DNA of 13,977 nucleotides from CAZFIO01 sp964519585 (GTDB lineage: Bacteria > Bacillota > Clostridia > Tissierellales > Tissierellaceae), in NCBI GenBank assembly GCA_964519585.1, contig CAZFIO010000043.1:1-13977 (forward strand), read 5' to 3'. Positions within the stretch are counted from its first letter, which is position 1, and each line of letters begins with the position of its first letter. This document shows positions 1-6,469 of the stretch, piece by piece. The notes beneath the pieces are model-generated. The model worked only from the letters and a program-made list of their open reading frames with translations, ran no database searches and was not told the DNA's origin. Position numbers and translations under genes: made by a program.

Positions 1-1313
1 TACATCCATATGGTTGATGCTGTCATGGAGATGGAGGTTGCTAGGGCTAGGCCTCCGTGGCCCATGGGTCCTATAAGGATTAGGTTGAAGACTATGTTTG
101 TCCCTACGGTGATGGCTGAGTTTATCATGGGTGTCTTGCTGTCCTGTAGGGAGTAGTAGATCCTGGTTAGTAGGGGTCTAAAGGCCATAAGGACTAGGGA
201 TAATGAATAGTACTTCAGGGCTTGTGATGTCATGATGGTTGCTGCTACATCGAACCTTCCTCTTTGGAAGGCTACCTCTACTATGGGTCTTGCTAGGACT
301 ACTAGGCCTACTGTGGCTGGTATGGTTATAAGGAGGATAAGTTCTATACCATAGTTGATGATGGACTTCATACCTTTCTTGTTTCCTTGGCTGGATTCCT
401 TGGATAGGATAGGAAAGACTACTGTGGTGATTGCCGCTATGAATACATGAAGTATAAGGTTGTTTAGCCTTAGGGCGTAGTCTAGGCTTGATATGGACCC
501 TTCTGCCAAGGATGAGGCTAGGGTCTTGTCTACTATGGCGTTTAGGTCGTTGATTGCTACTCCTATGAATACTGGCAGGCTTAGGTAGAAGGCCTGTTTT
601 ATATATTTGTCCCTTAGGTTGAATTTGAATTGGTATTTGAAGCCTCCTGCTCTGGCATCTGGTACTTGTATAAGTAGTTTTGATACTACTGCTAGGACTG
701 CTGCTATCATAAGGCCCTGGATTTTGAATTTCCCTGCTAGAAAGACTAGGAAGGCTATATATACTAGGTTGAAGGGGAAGCCATTGGCTGCGGTGGATAG
801 GTGTCTTTGCTCGCTATGTAAAAAGGCAGTGACTGTGCCTATGATTCCACTGAAAAATATCATGGGTGCCCCGATCTTGGTCAAGCTTACTGTAAGGAGA
901 TAGAGATCTCCTTGGAAGTCTTTTGCCAGTAGTCTCACTAGGATTGGTGCTAGGCTATAGGCTAGGATTACTAGGATAAGGCCTAGGAGTCCTATGATGT
1001 TGAGCATGTTGTTGGTGTGGTTTAGCTTGCCTTTTTTGCCTTCTTTTGCTTCGATTTCTGATAGGACTGGGATGAAGGTGGTGGAGATGGCGTCGCTAAT
1101 AAGGCCTGTGATTATGGAGGTGGCTGTCATGGCAATGACAAAGGCGTCTTTTTCCATGCCTGATCCAAATTTGTAGGCCATAAGGCTTTCACGGGCGAAT
1201 CCTAGGAATTTGCTCCCTAGGGAAAATATCATTATAAATATGGCAGACCTGGCTGCGTTTGTTTTTATGGTTGATGAAATTGGAGATTTGTTTTTGTTTG
1301 GGTTGTTTTTCAT
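1..1313 (-). CDS. murJ: Lipid II flippase MurJ (MviN family), 3' end off the window
   Basis: MurJ is a polytopic membrane protein that flips the peptidoglycan precursor lipid II across the cytoplasmic membrane. I translated the minus strand from the ATG at 1311-1313. The frame stays open to the left edge, giving 437 residues of a protein usually about 500-540 long, so only the last helices are missing. The short basic N-terminus is followed by the family-typical opening SLGSKFLGFARESLMAYKFG, then SDAISTTFIPVLSE and many hydrophobic segments, including a VFPILSKE loop and a late AFRPLLTRIYYSLQDSKTP block. An AGAGAGG ribosome binding site lies six bases before the ATG. A competing longer start further upstream is in another frame and encodes repeat sequence. 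Leucine is mostly CTA, as in several neighbours. The 11-bp repeat array begins 19 bp before the start codon. The family call is secure; the specific role follows from the family. Confidence 0.93.
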   Translation of the reverse strand, partial: MKNNPNKNKSPISSTIKTNAARSAIFIMIFSLGSKFLGFARESLMAYKFGSGMEKDAFVIAMTATSIITGLISDAISTTFIPVLSEIEAKEGKKGKLNHTNNMLNIIGLLGLILVILAYSLAPILVRLLAKDFQGDLYLLTVSLTKIGAPMIFFSGIIGTVTAFLHSEQRHLSTAANGFPFNLVYIAFLVFLAGKFKIQGLMIAAVLAVVSKLLIQVPDARAGGFKYQFKFNLRDKYIKQAFYLSLPVFIGVAINDLNAIVDKTLASSLAEGSISSLDYALRLNNLILHVFIAAITTVVFPILSKESSQGNKKGMKSIINYGIELILLITIPATVGLVVLARPIVEVAFQRGRFDVAATIMTSQALKYYSLSLVLMAFRPLLTRIYYSLQDSKTPMINSAITVGTNIVFNLILIGPMGHGGLALATSISMTASTIWM

Positions 1314-1331
1314 TGGTTACCTCTCTTAGAA

Positions 1332-1481
1332 CTATAGTCAATCGATTGTCAAGCAATGGCCTAGCAATAGTCAAACAATTGTTATTGGGGTCGGAGCTTT
1401 GGGGTCGCGGGCGACCACAGGTCGCCCCTACAACTTGACCTTTATATTTTAGTCCTTTACGATTGTTTGGCTACTGTTATT
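1332..1481. repeat. Composite repeat element 1a (11-bp arrays bracketing one GTAG hairpin)
   Basis: The left array has five contiguous 11-bp units at 1332, 1343, 1354, 1365 and 1376 (for example CGATTGTCAAG, CAATGGCCTAG), ending TTATTGGGG. The hairpin follows: GGGCGACC 1409-1416, loop ACA, GGTCGCCC 1420-1427, then CTAC 1428-1431 (GTAG on the minus strand). Two inverted-orientation units, CGATTGTTTGG and CTACTGTTATT, fill 1460-1481. The element lies between the putative murJ promoter and the murJ RBS, so it would be transcribed as murJ leader RNA. Confidence 0.8.
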
Positions 1482-1491
1482 TACCTATGAT

Positions 1492-1520
1492 ATTTTACCA
1501 TAGTTTATAGATATAGTGAA
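1492..1520 (-). promoter_or_regulatory. Possible sigma-A-type promoter for murJ
   Basis: On the minus strand TTCACT (1515-1520) and TAAAAT (1492-1497) are separated by 17 bases. They lie in a 50-bp AT-rich island (1482-1531) that is free of repeats, between two repeat elements. The -35 is a 4/6 match and the -10 a 5/6 match to consensus. Transcription from here would give a leader of about 170 nt containing a hairpin and an 11-bp array. Sequence match only. Confidence 0.35.
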
Positions 1521-1531
1521 TAGGTTTTAAA

Positions 1532-1919
1532 CAATAGTCTAGCAATTGACTAGCAATGGTCTAGCAGTTGTCTAGCGATTGTTGTTGGGGCATATGAACA
1601 ATTGTCTAGCAGTTGTCTAGCGGTGGTCTAGCAGTTGTCTAGCGATTGTTGTTGGGGTCTGGCTTTGGGGTCTGCGGACAGGGGCGTCCGCCACTACAAT
1701 TGTTAAAAATGGGGTTCTCTCCACGACCGTCGAGATGACTGGGTGAAAGTGGGAAGGATACTGGGGGAGGTTCCCACTGTGTCCTGGATCCTTGCAGTTG
1801 GAGAAGACTTTGGGGTCAGCGAGTTGACATACCCGGGTCACGGGCCACCTAAGGTAGCCCCTACAATTGTTTGTCAATTGCTAGTCTATTGTTTGTCTAT
1901 TGTTTGGACTATTGTTCTC
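1532..1919. repeat. Composite repeat element 1b (duplicated left arrays, two hairpins, right array)
   Basis: This fills most of the 572-bp spacer between murJ and the sigma factor gene. Left array one has five 11-bp units at 1532-1586, then GGGG. Left array two has five units at 1599-1653, then GGGG. The last 26 bases of the two (1565-1590 and 1632-1657) are identical, which suggests local duplication. Hairpin GCGGAC/GTCCGC is at 1674-1691 with CTAC at 1694-1697. A weaker hairpin, GGGCCACC/GGTAGCCC, is at 1842-1860 with CTAC at 1861-1864. Between them, 1705-1840 holds a degraded unit with GTCGAGATGAC at 1729-1739, a motif found again at 2692 and 4713. The right array (units at 1864, 1875, 1886, 1897 and, after a one-base slip, 1909) runs into the 3' end of the sigma gene. 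I see no gene here. Confidence 0.8.
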
Positions 1920-2458
1920 AGTTTCTTTATTGCGTTGGTTTTGGTGTTTACTACTGTTCTGTAGGAGACTCCCTGGTCTTCTGCTATCTCTTGGATTGAC
2001 TTCCTACCTACATAGTAAGCCAGGATTGTTTCTCTTTGCTTGTGGGGTAGCTGGTAGATGGCATTGATTATTTCACTTGTTTGCTCTTTTTTTAGGATTA
2101 TATCCTCTTGATTATCTTCTTCTGATTCCAGCAGGTCTATCCATTCTTCTTCTGTATCTCCTAAGATTGTGTTTAGGGATAGGTGGATTTTTTCCTTGTG
2201 TTTGTTTAGGTAATGGTATTTCAGGGATAGTTTTGCATAGCCCAGAAACTTGACTCCCTTATCTTCATCATAGGATTCTAGGCAGTCTAGGATTACTAGA
2301 TAGCCTTCCTGGACTAGGTCTTCAAATTCTTCCTTCCTATAATAGTATCTTTTTATTGAGTGTATGATTAGGGGTTTGAGTCTGGTTAGTAGATCTTCCT
2401 TTGATGATGGGTTTCCTTGTCTTGCTGATTCCAATATTTGGTTGAATTCCTTATACAT
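1886..2458 (-). CDS. Sigma-70 family RNA polymerase sigma factor
   Basis: This 190-residue protein has the two-domain plan of a small alternative sigma factor. Region 2 spans about residues 45-85 (FEDLVQEGYLVILDCLESYD, then the aromatic-rich FLGYAKLSLKYHYLN that would bind the -10). An acidic linker covers 100-125. Region 4 spans about 130-182, with a helix-turn-helix (SIQEIAEDQGVSYRTVVNTK) that would bind the -35. No ECF-type anti-sigma gene is adjacent. AGGAGG lies five bases before the ATG, in a 107-bp leader whose AGGCCGGCCT (2472-2481) is a perfect palindrome. TATACT at 2508-2513 (minus strand) could be a -10, but I see no good -35. The last residues (TIVQTIDKQ) and the TAG stop are encoded by the 11-bp repeat array. 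It resembles SigH/ComX-like factors in size. The ComK-like gene lies 1.5 kb away, so a shared regulatory role is possible but unproven. Confidence 0.85.
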   Translation of the reverse strand: MYKEFNQILESARQGNPSSKEDLLTRLKPLIIHSIKRYYYRKEEFEDLVQEGYLVILDCLESYDEDKGVKFLGYAKLSLKYHYLNKHKEKIHLSLNTILGDTEEEWIDLLESEEDNQEDIILKKEQTSEIINAIYQLPHKQRETILAYYVGRKSIQEIAEDQGVSYRTVVNTKTNAIKKLRTIVQTIDKQ

Positions 2459-2565
2459 TTTTCCTCCTGGGAGGCCGGCCTTGAGTTTTATTCCTAGGTG
2501 GTTTTAGTATAAGGGACGGAGAGTGGATAAGGGAAAAGTCGAATTGGGGGAGAACGAGGGGAGAA

Positions 2566-2938
2566 GGATAGTCTAGCGGTAGACTAGCAATGGTCTAGCG
2601 ATAGACAAGCGATTGTTATTGGGGCCATAACTTTTGGGTCTTAGAAGCGGAGATCTCTAGCGGGCTGGCATGGAAACCAGCCCCTACAAGGGTCGAGATG
2701 ACATTAGGGTTGGAGTTTGGGGTCAGCGGGTGGACAGAGTCGTCCACCCCTACAGTTGATCTGGGTTGGAGTTTGGGGTTGCGGGCGACCAGAGGTCGCC
2801 CCTACAATTGTTTGGCTAGGGAACACATGGGGACTAGCTGCGGGGTCATAGGCGACCACAGGTCGCCCCTACAAAACACAGTCTTAGGTTTTTACTATTG
2901 TTAAACTATTGTTCCTCTATTGTTAAACTATTGTTAAT
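2566..2938. repeat. Composite repeat element 2 (inverted 11-bp arrays around four GTAG hairpins)
   Basis: This is the clearest complete copy, filling the 447-bp spacer between the sigma gene and the EamA gene. The left array has units at 2566, 2577, 2588, 2599 and 2610, then GGGG at 2621-2624. Four hairpins follow in the same orientation: GGGCTGG/CCAGCCC 2662-2683; GGGTGGAC/GTCCACCC 2728-2749; GGGCGACC/GGTCGCCC 2783-2801; GGCGACC/GGTCGCC 2851-2867. CTAC follows at 2684, 2750, 2802 and 2869 respectively. The right array has four exact-period units at 2895, 2906, 2917 and 2928 (CTATTGTTAAA type) and overlaps the EamA 3' end. The first hairpin appears to interrupt an older AGATCTCT...GTCGAGATGAC repeat (2650-2702). 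No gene lies in the spacer. Confidence 0.85.
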
Positions 2939-3853
2939 TGTGGATTCTTTTCTTTGTTTTTTCTTGTCTGAATTTGTTAGTAAAAATATGCCGAATATGA
3001 CTAGAGCGATGCCCATATAGTCGTATACCTTGAATTTTTCCTTTAAAAATATTGCTCCTATTAGGGCTGCTGCCACTGGTTCTGCTAGGGCTATAATGCT
3101 TGATTTTTGTGGTCCTATGAGCTTTACCCCTATTAGATATGTAAAGAAAGATATAAGGGTACCAAATATAGCTACATAGGAGATACCCAAAATGGTTATT
3201 AGCTTATAGCTTATTTCTACTTTTAATGGGTTTACCACTATTGCAAAGCTGATTCCAGGGATTAGCATTCCCCATCCTAGGATTTGGTATATGGGGTAGT
3301 CTTCTTGGAGTTTTGCTGGGGCTAGGTTATAGATTACTAGGCCTATGGCTGCCAAGATTCCGAAAAATAGGGCTGATTCATTGATTACTATTTGGTTGAT
3401 TTTCCCATGGGTTATAAAGAGAAATATTCCTAGCATTCCCAATGATAGGGGTAAGACTATTTCCTTGCTAGGCATTTTTTTATCTTTTATTGCGGTTATT
3501 ACTACTATTATAAAGGGGGCTAGGTATTGGAGTATGGTGGCTGTAGCTGAGTTTGAGTGCTTTGTTGCTACAAAATAACTATACTGCATGGCTAGGATCC
3601 CACAGAAGCCGAAAAATATTAGCCTTATAAGGCTTGGTTTATCTTTTAGAATTTCGGTATTTAGTTTTTTATTTTTTATGGAATCGTAGCTTAGTAGGAT
3701 TAGTCCTGCTACTATGAGCCTATACATGGTAAGTATCTCTGGTGTTATGCCTTGGTTTTTGAATAAGTATGCTCCTATATTGCCATTGATACCCCAAAGA
3801 ATTGCGGATGTAAGGATTAGGATGCTACCTTTTGTGGTTTCTTGTTTTGTCAT
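2906..3853 (-). CDS. EamA/DMT-family transporter (metabolite efflux)
   Basis: A 315-residue integral membrane protein with two EamA repeats and about ten transmembrane helices. The N-terminal repeat opens with ILTSAILWGINGNIGAYLFK and the TPEILTMYRLIVAGLILL segment. The second repeat ends with the typical IIALAEPVAAALIGAIFLKEKF and a final helix before a lysine-rich cytoplasmic tail. The family exports amino acids, nucleosides or other small metabolites, but the substrate cannot be read from sequence. GGGAGGA precedes the ATG by six bases. The C-terminal residues (INNSLTIEEQ) and the TAG stop are encoded by 11-bp repeat units, so the tail is probably a repeat-derived extension. An 8-bp inverted repeat sits directly upstream of the RBS. 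Domain call strong, substrate unknown. Confidence 0.88.
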   Translation of the reverse strand: MTKQETTKGSILILTSAILWGINGNIGAYLFKNQGITPEILTMYRLIVAGLILLSYDSIKNKKLNTEILKDKPSLIRLIFFGFCGILAMQYSYFVATKHSNSATATILQYLAPFIIVVITAIKDKKMPSKEIVLPLSLGMLGIFLFITHGKINQIVINESALFFGILAAIGLVIYNLAPAKLQEDYPIYQILGWGMLIPGISFAIVVNPLKVEISYKLITILGISYVAIFGTLISFFTYLIGVKLIGPQKSSIIALAEPVAAALIGAIFLKEKFKVYDYMGIALVIFGIFLLTNSDKKKQRKESTINNSLTIEEQ

Positions 3854-3866
3854 GTGAATTCCTCCC

Positions 3867-3894
3867 TTCCCTACTTTACAATATATGTAGGGAA
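3867..3894 (-). promoter_or_regulatory. Inverted repeat over a possible -10, upstream of the EamA gene
   Basis: TTCCCTAC (3867-3874) and GTAGGGAA (3887-3894) form a perfect 8-bp inverted repeat around a 12-bp AT-rich centre. On the minus strand that centre contains TATATT, a possible -10. It lies just before the GGGAGGA RBS, so it could be a repressor operator or a leader hairpin. No clear -35 was found. Confidence 0.4.
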
Positions 3895-3932
3895 AAAGCT
3901 AGAGGTTTTTCTAGGGGGAAAAGTGGGGTCAA

Positions 3933-3958
3933 GGGTTGACAGGGTCGTCAACCCCTAC
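3933..3958 (-). repeat. GTAG hairpin supplying the ComK-like stop codon
   Basis: GGGTTGAC (3933-3940), loop AGGGTC, GTCAACCC (3947-3954), then CTAC (3955-3958). Read on the minus strand it is GTAG followed by a hairpin. The TAG in that tetranucleotide is the stop codon of the ComK-like gene. No 11-bp array accompanies this copy. The stem differs from the copies at 2728 and 8296 by a compensated base pair. Confidence 0.8.
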
Positions 3959-4566
3959 AAATGGCTGGTGGATCGGTTGAGGGCTTTTTCTAGGGATTCT
4001 TTTAACTCCATTAGGCCCATGTAGACTAGGGCCAGGTCTGATTTGGTGGCTAGGGTGGTTTTGCCCTGATGGAGACTTTCTTCTCTTACAAAATATGAAT
4101 CATTATTATCAAACAATCTCCTTATTATATGGCCGTCCTTGATTTTCTTGTTTATGGTTTCTGGCTTGTTGAGGGCCTCTATTTCTAGGCCATTTTTTAA
4201 ACTTACACAAGTGTTTTGCTTGGATGTTTTTGATCTTTTTATTTGGGATATTTCATCAAGTTTTATATAGCCATGGGCTCCATCATCCTTGTGTATGGGT
4301 TGTCTCACCTTCATATTGATAAATATGTTGTCCCTGGCAAAGGGGATTGGTGGTGATCTTTTGACTGATAATACTTCTCCGTAGGTCTTGTTTGCTGCTT
4401 TTACATCCAGATGATAATGGGAGCAGATGTTTTTTAGTATGGTTCTAATGGTTTTATTAAGTATGATTTTGTTTTTGTCTTTGGTGTAGATGATGGTACA
4501 GTTTCCTATGTCTTTTACGTATTCTGGTAATATGGCTACTATGCCTTTTTCTATGATTTCTTTCAT
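3955..4566 (-). CDS. ComK-like transcription factor
   Basis: A 203-residue protein that aligns by eye along its length with Bacillus ComK (192 residues), the master activator of competence genes. Residues 8-15 (GIVAILPE) match the ComK start (ATIAVLPE). Residues 60-84 (KTYGEVLSVKRSPPIPF, then IFINM) match AGTYEVTKISHKPPIMV and IFLFP. Residues 97-106 (AHGYIKLDEI) match GWISHVHVKEF. Residues 121-130 (VSLKNGLEIE) match VTFSNGKTMELP. The C-terminal 50 residues look unrelated and include a helical tail. I place the start at the ATG 4564-4566, behind GGGAGGA; the longer frame adds only repeat-encoded residues. The TAG stop comes from a GTAG hairpin. Codon use is more AT-rich, with fewer CTA leucines than neighbours, so it may have been acquired separately. 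No late competence (comG or comE) genes are in view. Moderately confident of the family; function inferred. Confidence 0.6.
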   Translation of the reverse strand: MKEIIEKGIVAILPEYVKDIGNCTIIYTKDKNKIILNKTIRTILKNICSHYHLDVKAANKTYGEVLSVKRSPPIPFARDNIFINMKVRQPIHKDDGAHGYIKLDEISQIKRSKTSKQNTCVSLKNGLEIEALNKPETINKKIKDGHIIRRLFDNNDSYFVREESLHQGKTTLATKSDLALVYMGLMELKESLEKALNRSTSHL

Positions 4567-4673
4567 GGGTTCCTCCCTGGGTACGATTGTCAAGCAATTG
4601 CCAAGCAATGGTCTAGCGATGGTCTAGCAATAGTATTGGGGTCATGACATTAGGGTCGAGACTCTGGGGTCTA

Positions 4674-4792
4674 AGATTCCTCGTCGCTCTGCTCCTCGGA
4701 ATGACATAGCAGGTCGAGATGACCTAGGGTCGGAACTTCGAGGTCACTTTTCTTGTCATTTCGACTGAAGCGTAGTGGAATGAAGAAATCTC
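4674..4792. repeat. Inverted pair of widespread 33-38 bp repeats
   Basis: The unit at 4674-4706 begins AGATTCCTCG and ends CGGAATGACA. The unit at 4755-4792 begins GTCATTTCGACTGAAGCG and ends AAGAAATCTC, so it is roughly its reverse complement. From memory, sequences of this type recur across unrelated bacterial genomes. Together they could fold as a long imperfect stem. Confidence 0.55.
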
Positions 4793-4807
4793 CTCTTTTG
4801 GGTCCAC

Positions 4808-4882
4808 GGGTCGACATGCCCCGGGGCACTCCCAATTGTAATCCCTACGGGGTAAATATAGGTTGGTGTCGTCGACCCCTAC
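4808..4882 (-). repeat. Long GTAG hairpin element, copy 1 of 2
   Basis: GGGTCGAC (4808-4815) pairs with GTCGACCC (4871-4878), followed by CTAC (4879-4882). The loop contains the perfect palindrome TGCCCCGGGGCA (4817-4828). The 67 bases from GTCGAC to GTCGAC differ at one position from the copy at 5853-5919. Confidence 0.8.
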
Positions 4883-5024
4883 AGGCCTTCCCATGTCTTT
4901 CCGTTTTTTACAATTGTTTGTCTATTGTTAGACTACTGTTTGACGATTGTTTATCTATTGTTTTTTCCGGGTGAAATGCTTGGCTTTATTTTATCAGAAC
5001 ATCTGTTCGGAGTCAAGGAAATAA

Positions 5025-5044
5025 AAAATCCCCGAAGGGATTTT
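5025..5044 (-). terminator. Rho-independent terminator of deoD
   Basis: On the minus strand AAAATCCC, a TTCG tetraloop and GGGATTTT form a perfect 8-bp stem, followed by TTTAT. It starts one base after the deoD stop codon. UUCG closed by C-G is an unusually stable loop. Confidence 0.85.
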
Positions 5045-5045
5045 C

Positions 5046-5747
5046 TTAGGCTAGTTCTAGGGCTATTTCCATCATTTGTGTGAAACTGCTTTCTCTTTCT
5101 TCTGGGGTTGTCAGGGTGTTCTTTACCAGGGAGTCTGATACTGTAAGTATGGTTAAGGCATTGACTCCTGCTGCGGCTGCGTTGCAATATAGGCCGTAGG
5201 CTTCCATTTCTACTGCTAGTACTCCCATCTTTGCCCACTTTTTAAACATATCTGGTGTATCGTTGTAGAAGATATCGCTGGAGAAGATATTTCCTACCTT
5301 TACTTCTATGCCTTTTTCATCTGCTACTTGCTTGGCCTTGTAAAGCAGGTCCCAGGATGCTATGGCTGAGTAGGTGCCTTGTAGCTGGTACTGGGAGGCA
5401 AAGTCCGAGTTGGTGCAGGCTCCCATTCCTATAACTATGTCATATAGGTCTAGTTCTTCTACATAGGCTCCACAGGATCCTACTCTAATAAGGTTTTTTA
5501 CTCCATAGGTATGGATTAATTCATAGGAATAGATGCCTATGGATGGGATTCCCATACCTGTTCCCATTACTGAGATTCTTTTTCCCTTGTAGGTCCCTGT
5601 ATAACCAAACATATTTCTTACTGCATTGAACTGTTCTACATCTTCTAAATAAGTGTCTGCAATAAATTTGGCCCTTAAGGGGTCTCCTGGTAGGAGTATG
5701 GTTTCTGCAATTTGTCCTTTTTCTGCTCCAATATGTGGTGTTGACAT
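5046..5747 (-). CDS. deoD: Purine nucleoside phosphorylase, DeoD type
   Basis: A 233-residue cytoplasmic enzyme that splits purine (deoxy)nucleosides with phosphate into base and (deoxy)ribose-1-phosphate for salvage. Hexameric-type hallmarks are all visible: His5 in STPHIGA, Gly21 and Arg25 in LLPGDPLRAKFIA, Arg44, RVGSCGA (Arg88, Ser91), VEMEAYGLY (Glu180, Met181, Glu182) and the catalytic Asp205 in TVSDSL. Length matches the family (about 235). The ATG at 5745-5747 is preceded by AAAGGA about 11 bases away. A minus-strand terminator directly follows the stop, so this is probably a single-gene unit or the last gene of one. The 11-bp array begins 24 bp upstream of the ATG and may carry or overlap the promoter. 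No other nucleoside gene is adjacent. Very confident. Confidence 0.96.
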   Translation of the reverse strand: MSTPHIGAEKGQIAETILLPGDPLRAKFIADTYLEDVEQFNAVRNMFGYTGTYKGKRISVMGTGMGIPSIGIYSYELIHTYGVKNLIRVGSCGAYVEELDLYDIVIGMGACTNSDFASQYQLQGTYSAIASWDLLYKAKQVADEKGIEVKVGNIFSSDIFYNDTPDMFKKWAKMGVLAVEMEAYGLYCNAAAAGVNALTILTVSDSLVKNTLTTPEERESSFTQMMEIALELA

Positions 5748-5770
5748 GATTAATCAATCCTTTCATATAA

Positions 5771-5825
5771 CGATAGTCTAGCAATTGACTAGCTATGGTC
5801 TAGCAATTGTCTAGCAATTGTTTTA
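5771..5825. repeat. 11-bp tandem array upstream of deoD (element 5, left arm)
   Basis: Five contiguous 11-bp units start at 5771, 5782, 5793, 5804 and 5815 (CGATAGTCTAG, CAATTGACTAG, CTATGGTCTAG, CAATTGTCTAG, CAATTGTTTTA). A GGGGGTC lies about 15 bp beyond. This is the left arm of the element that also contains the transposase. The right arm near 6570 is reduced to a single TATTGTTAAAT-like unit at the end of the ROK gene. Confidence 0.8.
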
Positions 5826-5851
5826 ATGTATGTTTGACTTGGGGGTCATTA

Positions 5852-5925
5852 GGTCGACATACCCCGGGGCACTCCCAATTGTAATCCCTACGGGGTAAAT
5901 ATAGGTTGGTGTCGTCGACCACTAC
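5852..5925 (-). repeat. Long GTAG hairpin element, copy 2 of 2
   Basis: GGTCGAC (5852-5858) pairs with GTCGACC (5914-5920), with CTAC at 5922-5925. Inside, TACCCCG and CGGGGTA form a nested inverted repeat. It matches copy 1 at 66 of 67 positions, so duplication or conversion was recent, or the sequence is under strong constraint. Confidence 0.8.
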
Positions 5926-5989
5926 GCTCTGGAGTCCTAGATGTCCAACAATTTGATTTGGGGTCATTTGCGGACAGAGGCGTCCGCCA

Positions 5990-6469
5990 CTACGCTTTGA
6001 AATATTCATCTTCTTTCCATTTTAGTGGATTTGTTTCTATATACTCTAATATTTTCCTATATTCTAATTCACTTCGAATTATATGCTCATAATATGATCT
6101 TTGCCATATTGTATTATACCCATATTTAAAAGTTTGCCTCGCTGTTACTGATTTGAAGCCTTGTATAATCTTTTGTAGTGGTGGACGCCCCTGTCCACCT
6201 TCTTTTATTATAATTATACCATGGATATGGTTTGGCATAATACAAAATGCATCTGTTTCTACGTAATCATATAAGGCATTTATCCTTTCCCAAGAAAAAT
6301 TTATTATCTGGCCAATACTGCTAAGTTTCGTATTTATTTGCCCATTTTCCTCTATTATCTGACAAAATATTTCTTTTCTAAAGTTACTACAAATGGTAAT
6401 AAAATAGTAGCCAGGTGATGAATAATCATAATTTCTTAATCTAGTATTTTTCATGTAAGGTTTATTCAT
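5990..6469 (-). CDS. REP-associated tyrosine transposase (Y1/HUH, IS200-like)
   Basis: A 159-residue protein of the TnpA-REP/RAYT family. These enzymes cut single-stranded DNA at hairpins through a tyrosine. The HUH metal-binding motif is HIH at residues 81-83 (in MPNHIHGIIII). The catalytic tyrosine is in SYYEHIIR (Tyr126 or Tyr127). N-terminal YYFITICSNF and C-terminal YIETNPLKW are typical of the family. Residues 91-100 (GGQGRPPLQK) are encoded by a GTAG hairpin lying in frame. I chose the ATG at 6467-6469, preceded by AGGTGAT; the 23-residue longer frame begins inside the flanking hairpin. The stop TAG is the GTAG of the downstream hairpin. The gene is clearly more AT-rich than its neighbours and has almost no CTAG, consistent with acquisition. 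It appears intact. Confidence 0.92.
   Translation of the reverse strand: MNKPYMKNTRLRNYDYSSPGYYFITICSNFRKEIFCQIIEENGQINTKLSSIGQIINFSWERINALYDYVETDAFCIMPNHIHGIIIIKEGGQGRPPLQKIIQGFKSVTARQTFKYGYNTIWQRSYYEHIIRSELEYRKILEYIETNPLKWKEDEYFKA
6175..6199 (+). repeat. GTAG hairpin inside the transposase coding sequence
   Basis: GTAG (6175-6178), then GGTGGAC (6180-6186), loop GCCCCT, GTCCACC (6193-6199). Orientation is opposite to the intergenic hairpins. On the coding strand it reads in frame as GGQGRPPL and does not break the protein. Confidence 0.8.

Larger units (their letters stand above)
4584..4963. repeat. Composite repeat element 4 (ComK-deoD spacer)
   Basis: This fills most of the 479-bp spacer. 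The left array has units at 4584, 4595, 4606, 4617 and a 10-bp unit at 4628, then GGGG; it starts 18 bp upstream of the ComK-like ATG. Then come two copies of a repeat type common in many bacterial genomes, in opposite orientation (4674-4706 and 4755-4792), and a GTCGAGATGAC motif at 4713-4723. A 71-bp GTAG hairpin element follows at 4808-4882. The right array has five units of 11 bp from 4909 to 4963 (ACAATTGTTTG, TCTATTGTTAG, ACTACTGTTTG and similar). The deoD terminator and stop lie beyond it, so here the array does not enter the gene. Confidence 0.78.

Noticed and set aside
607..1176. Short plus-strand open frames across the murJ region
   Set aside because: They lie antisense to the clear MurJ protein and encode no recognisable domain.
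1332..1653. Arrays of short direct repeats as a CRISPR array
   Set aside because: Units are 11 bp, contiguous, without unique spacers, and no cas gene is present.
1532..1653. 11-bp iterons of a plasmid or phage replication origin
   Set aside because: No replication initiator gene, and the arrays recur between many chromosomal genes.
1617..1964. Open frames within element 1b
   Set aside because: Their translations are of repeat sequence (arrays and hairpins), with no RBS.
2459..2565. Riboswitch or attenuator in the sigma factor leader
   Set aside because: Only a 10-bp palindrome and a possible -10 are seen, with no known riboswitch motif.
4567..4608. Longer N-terminus for the ComK-like protein
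   Set aside because: The added residues are array-encoded, and GGGAGGA sits before the ATG at 4566.
4951..5238. Second minus-strand frame overlapping deoD
   Set aside because: It is an out-of-frame shadow of DeoD, with no motif of its own.
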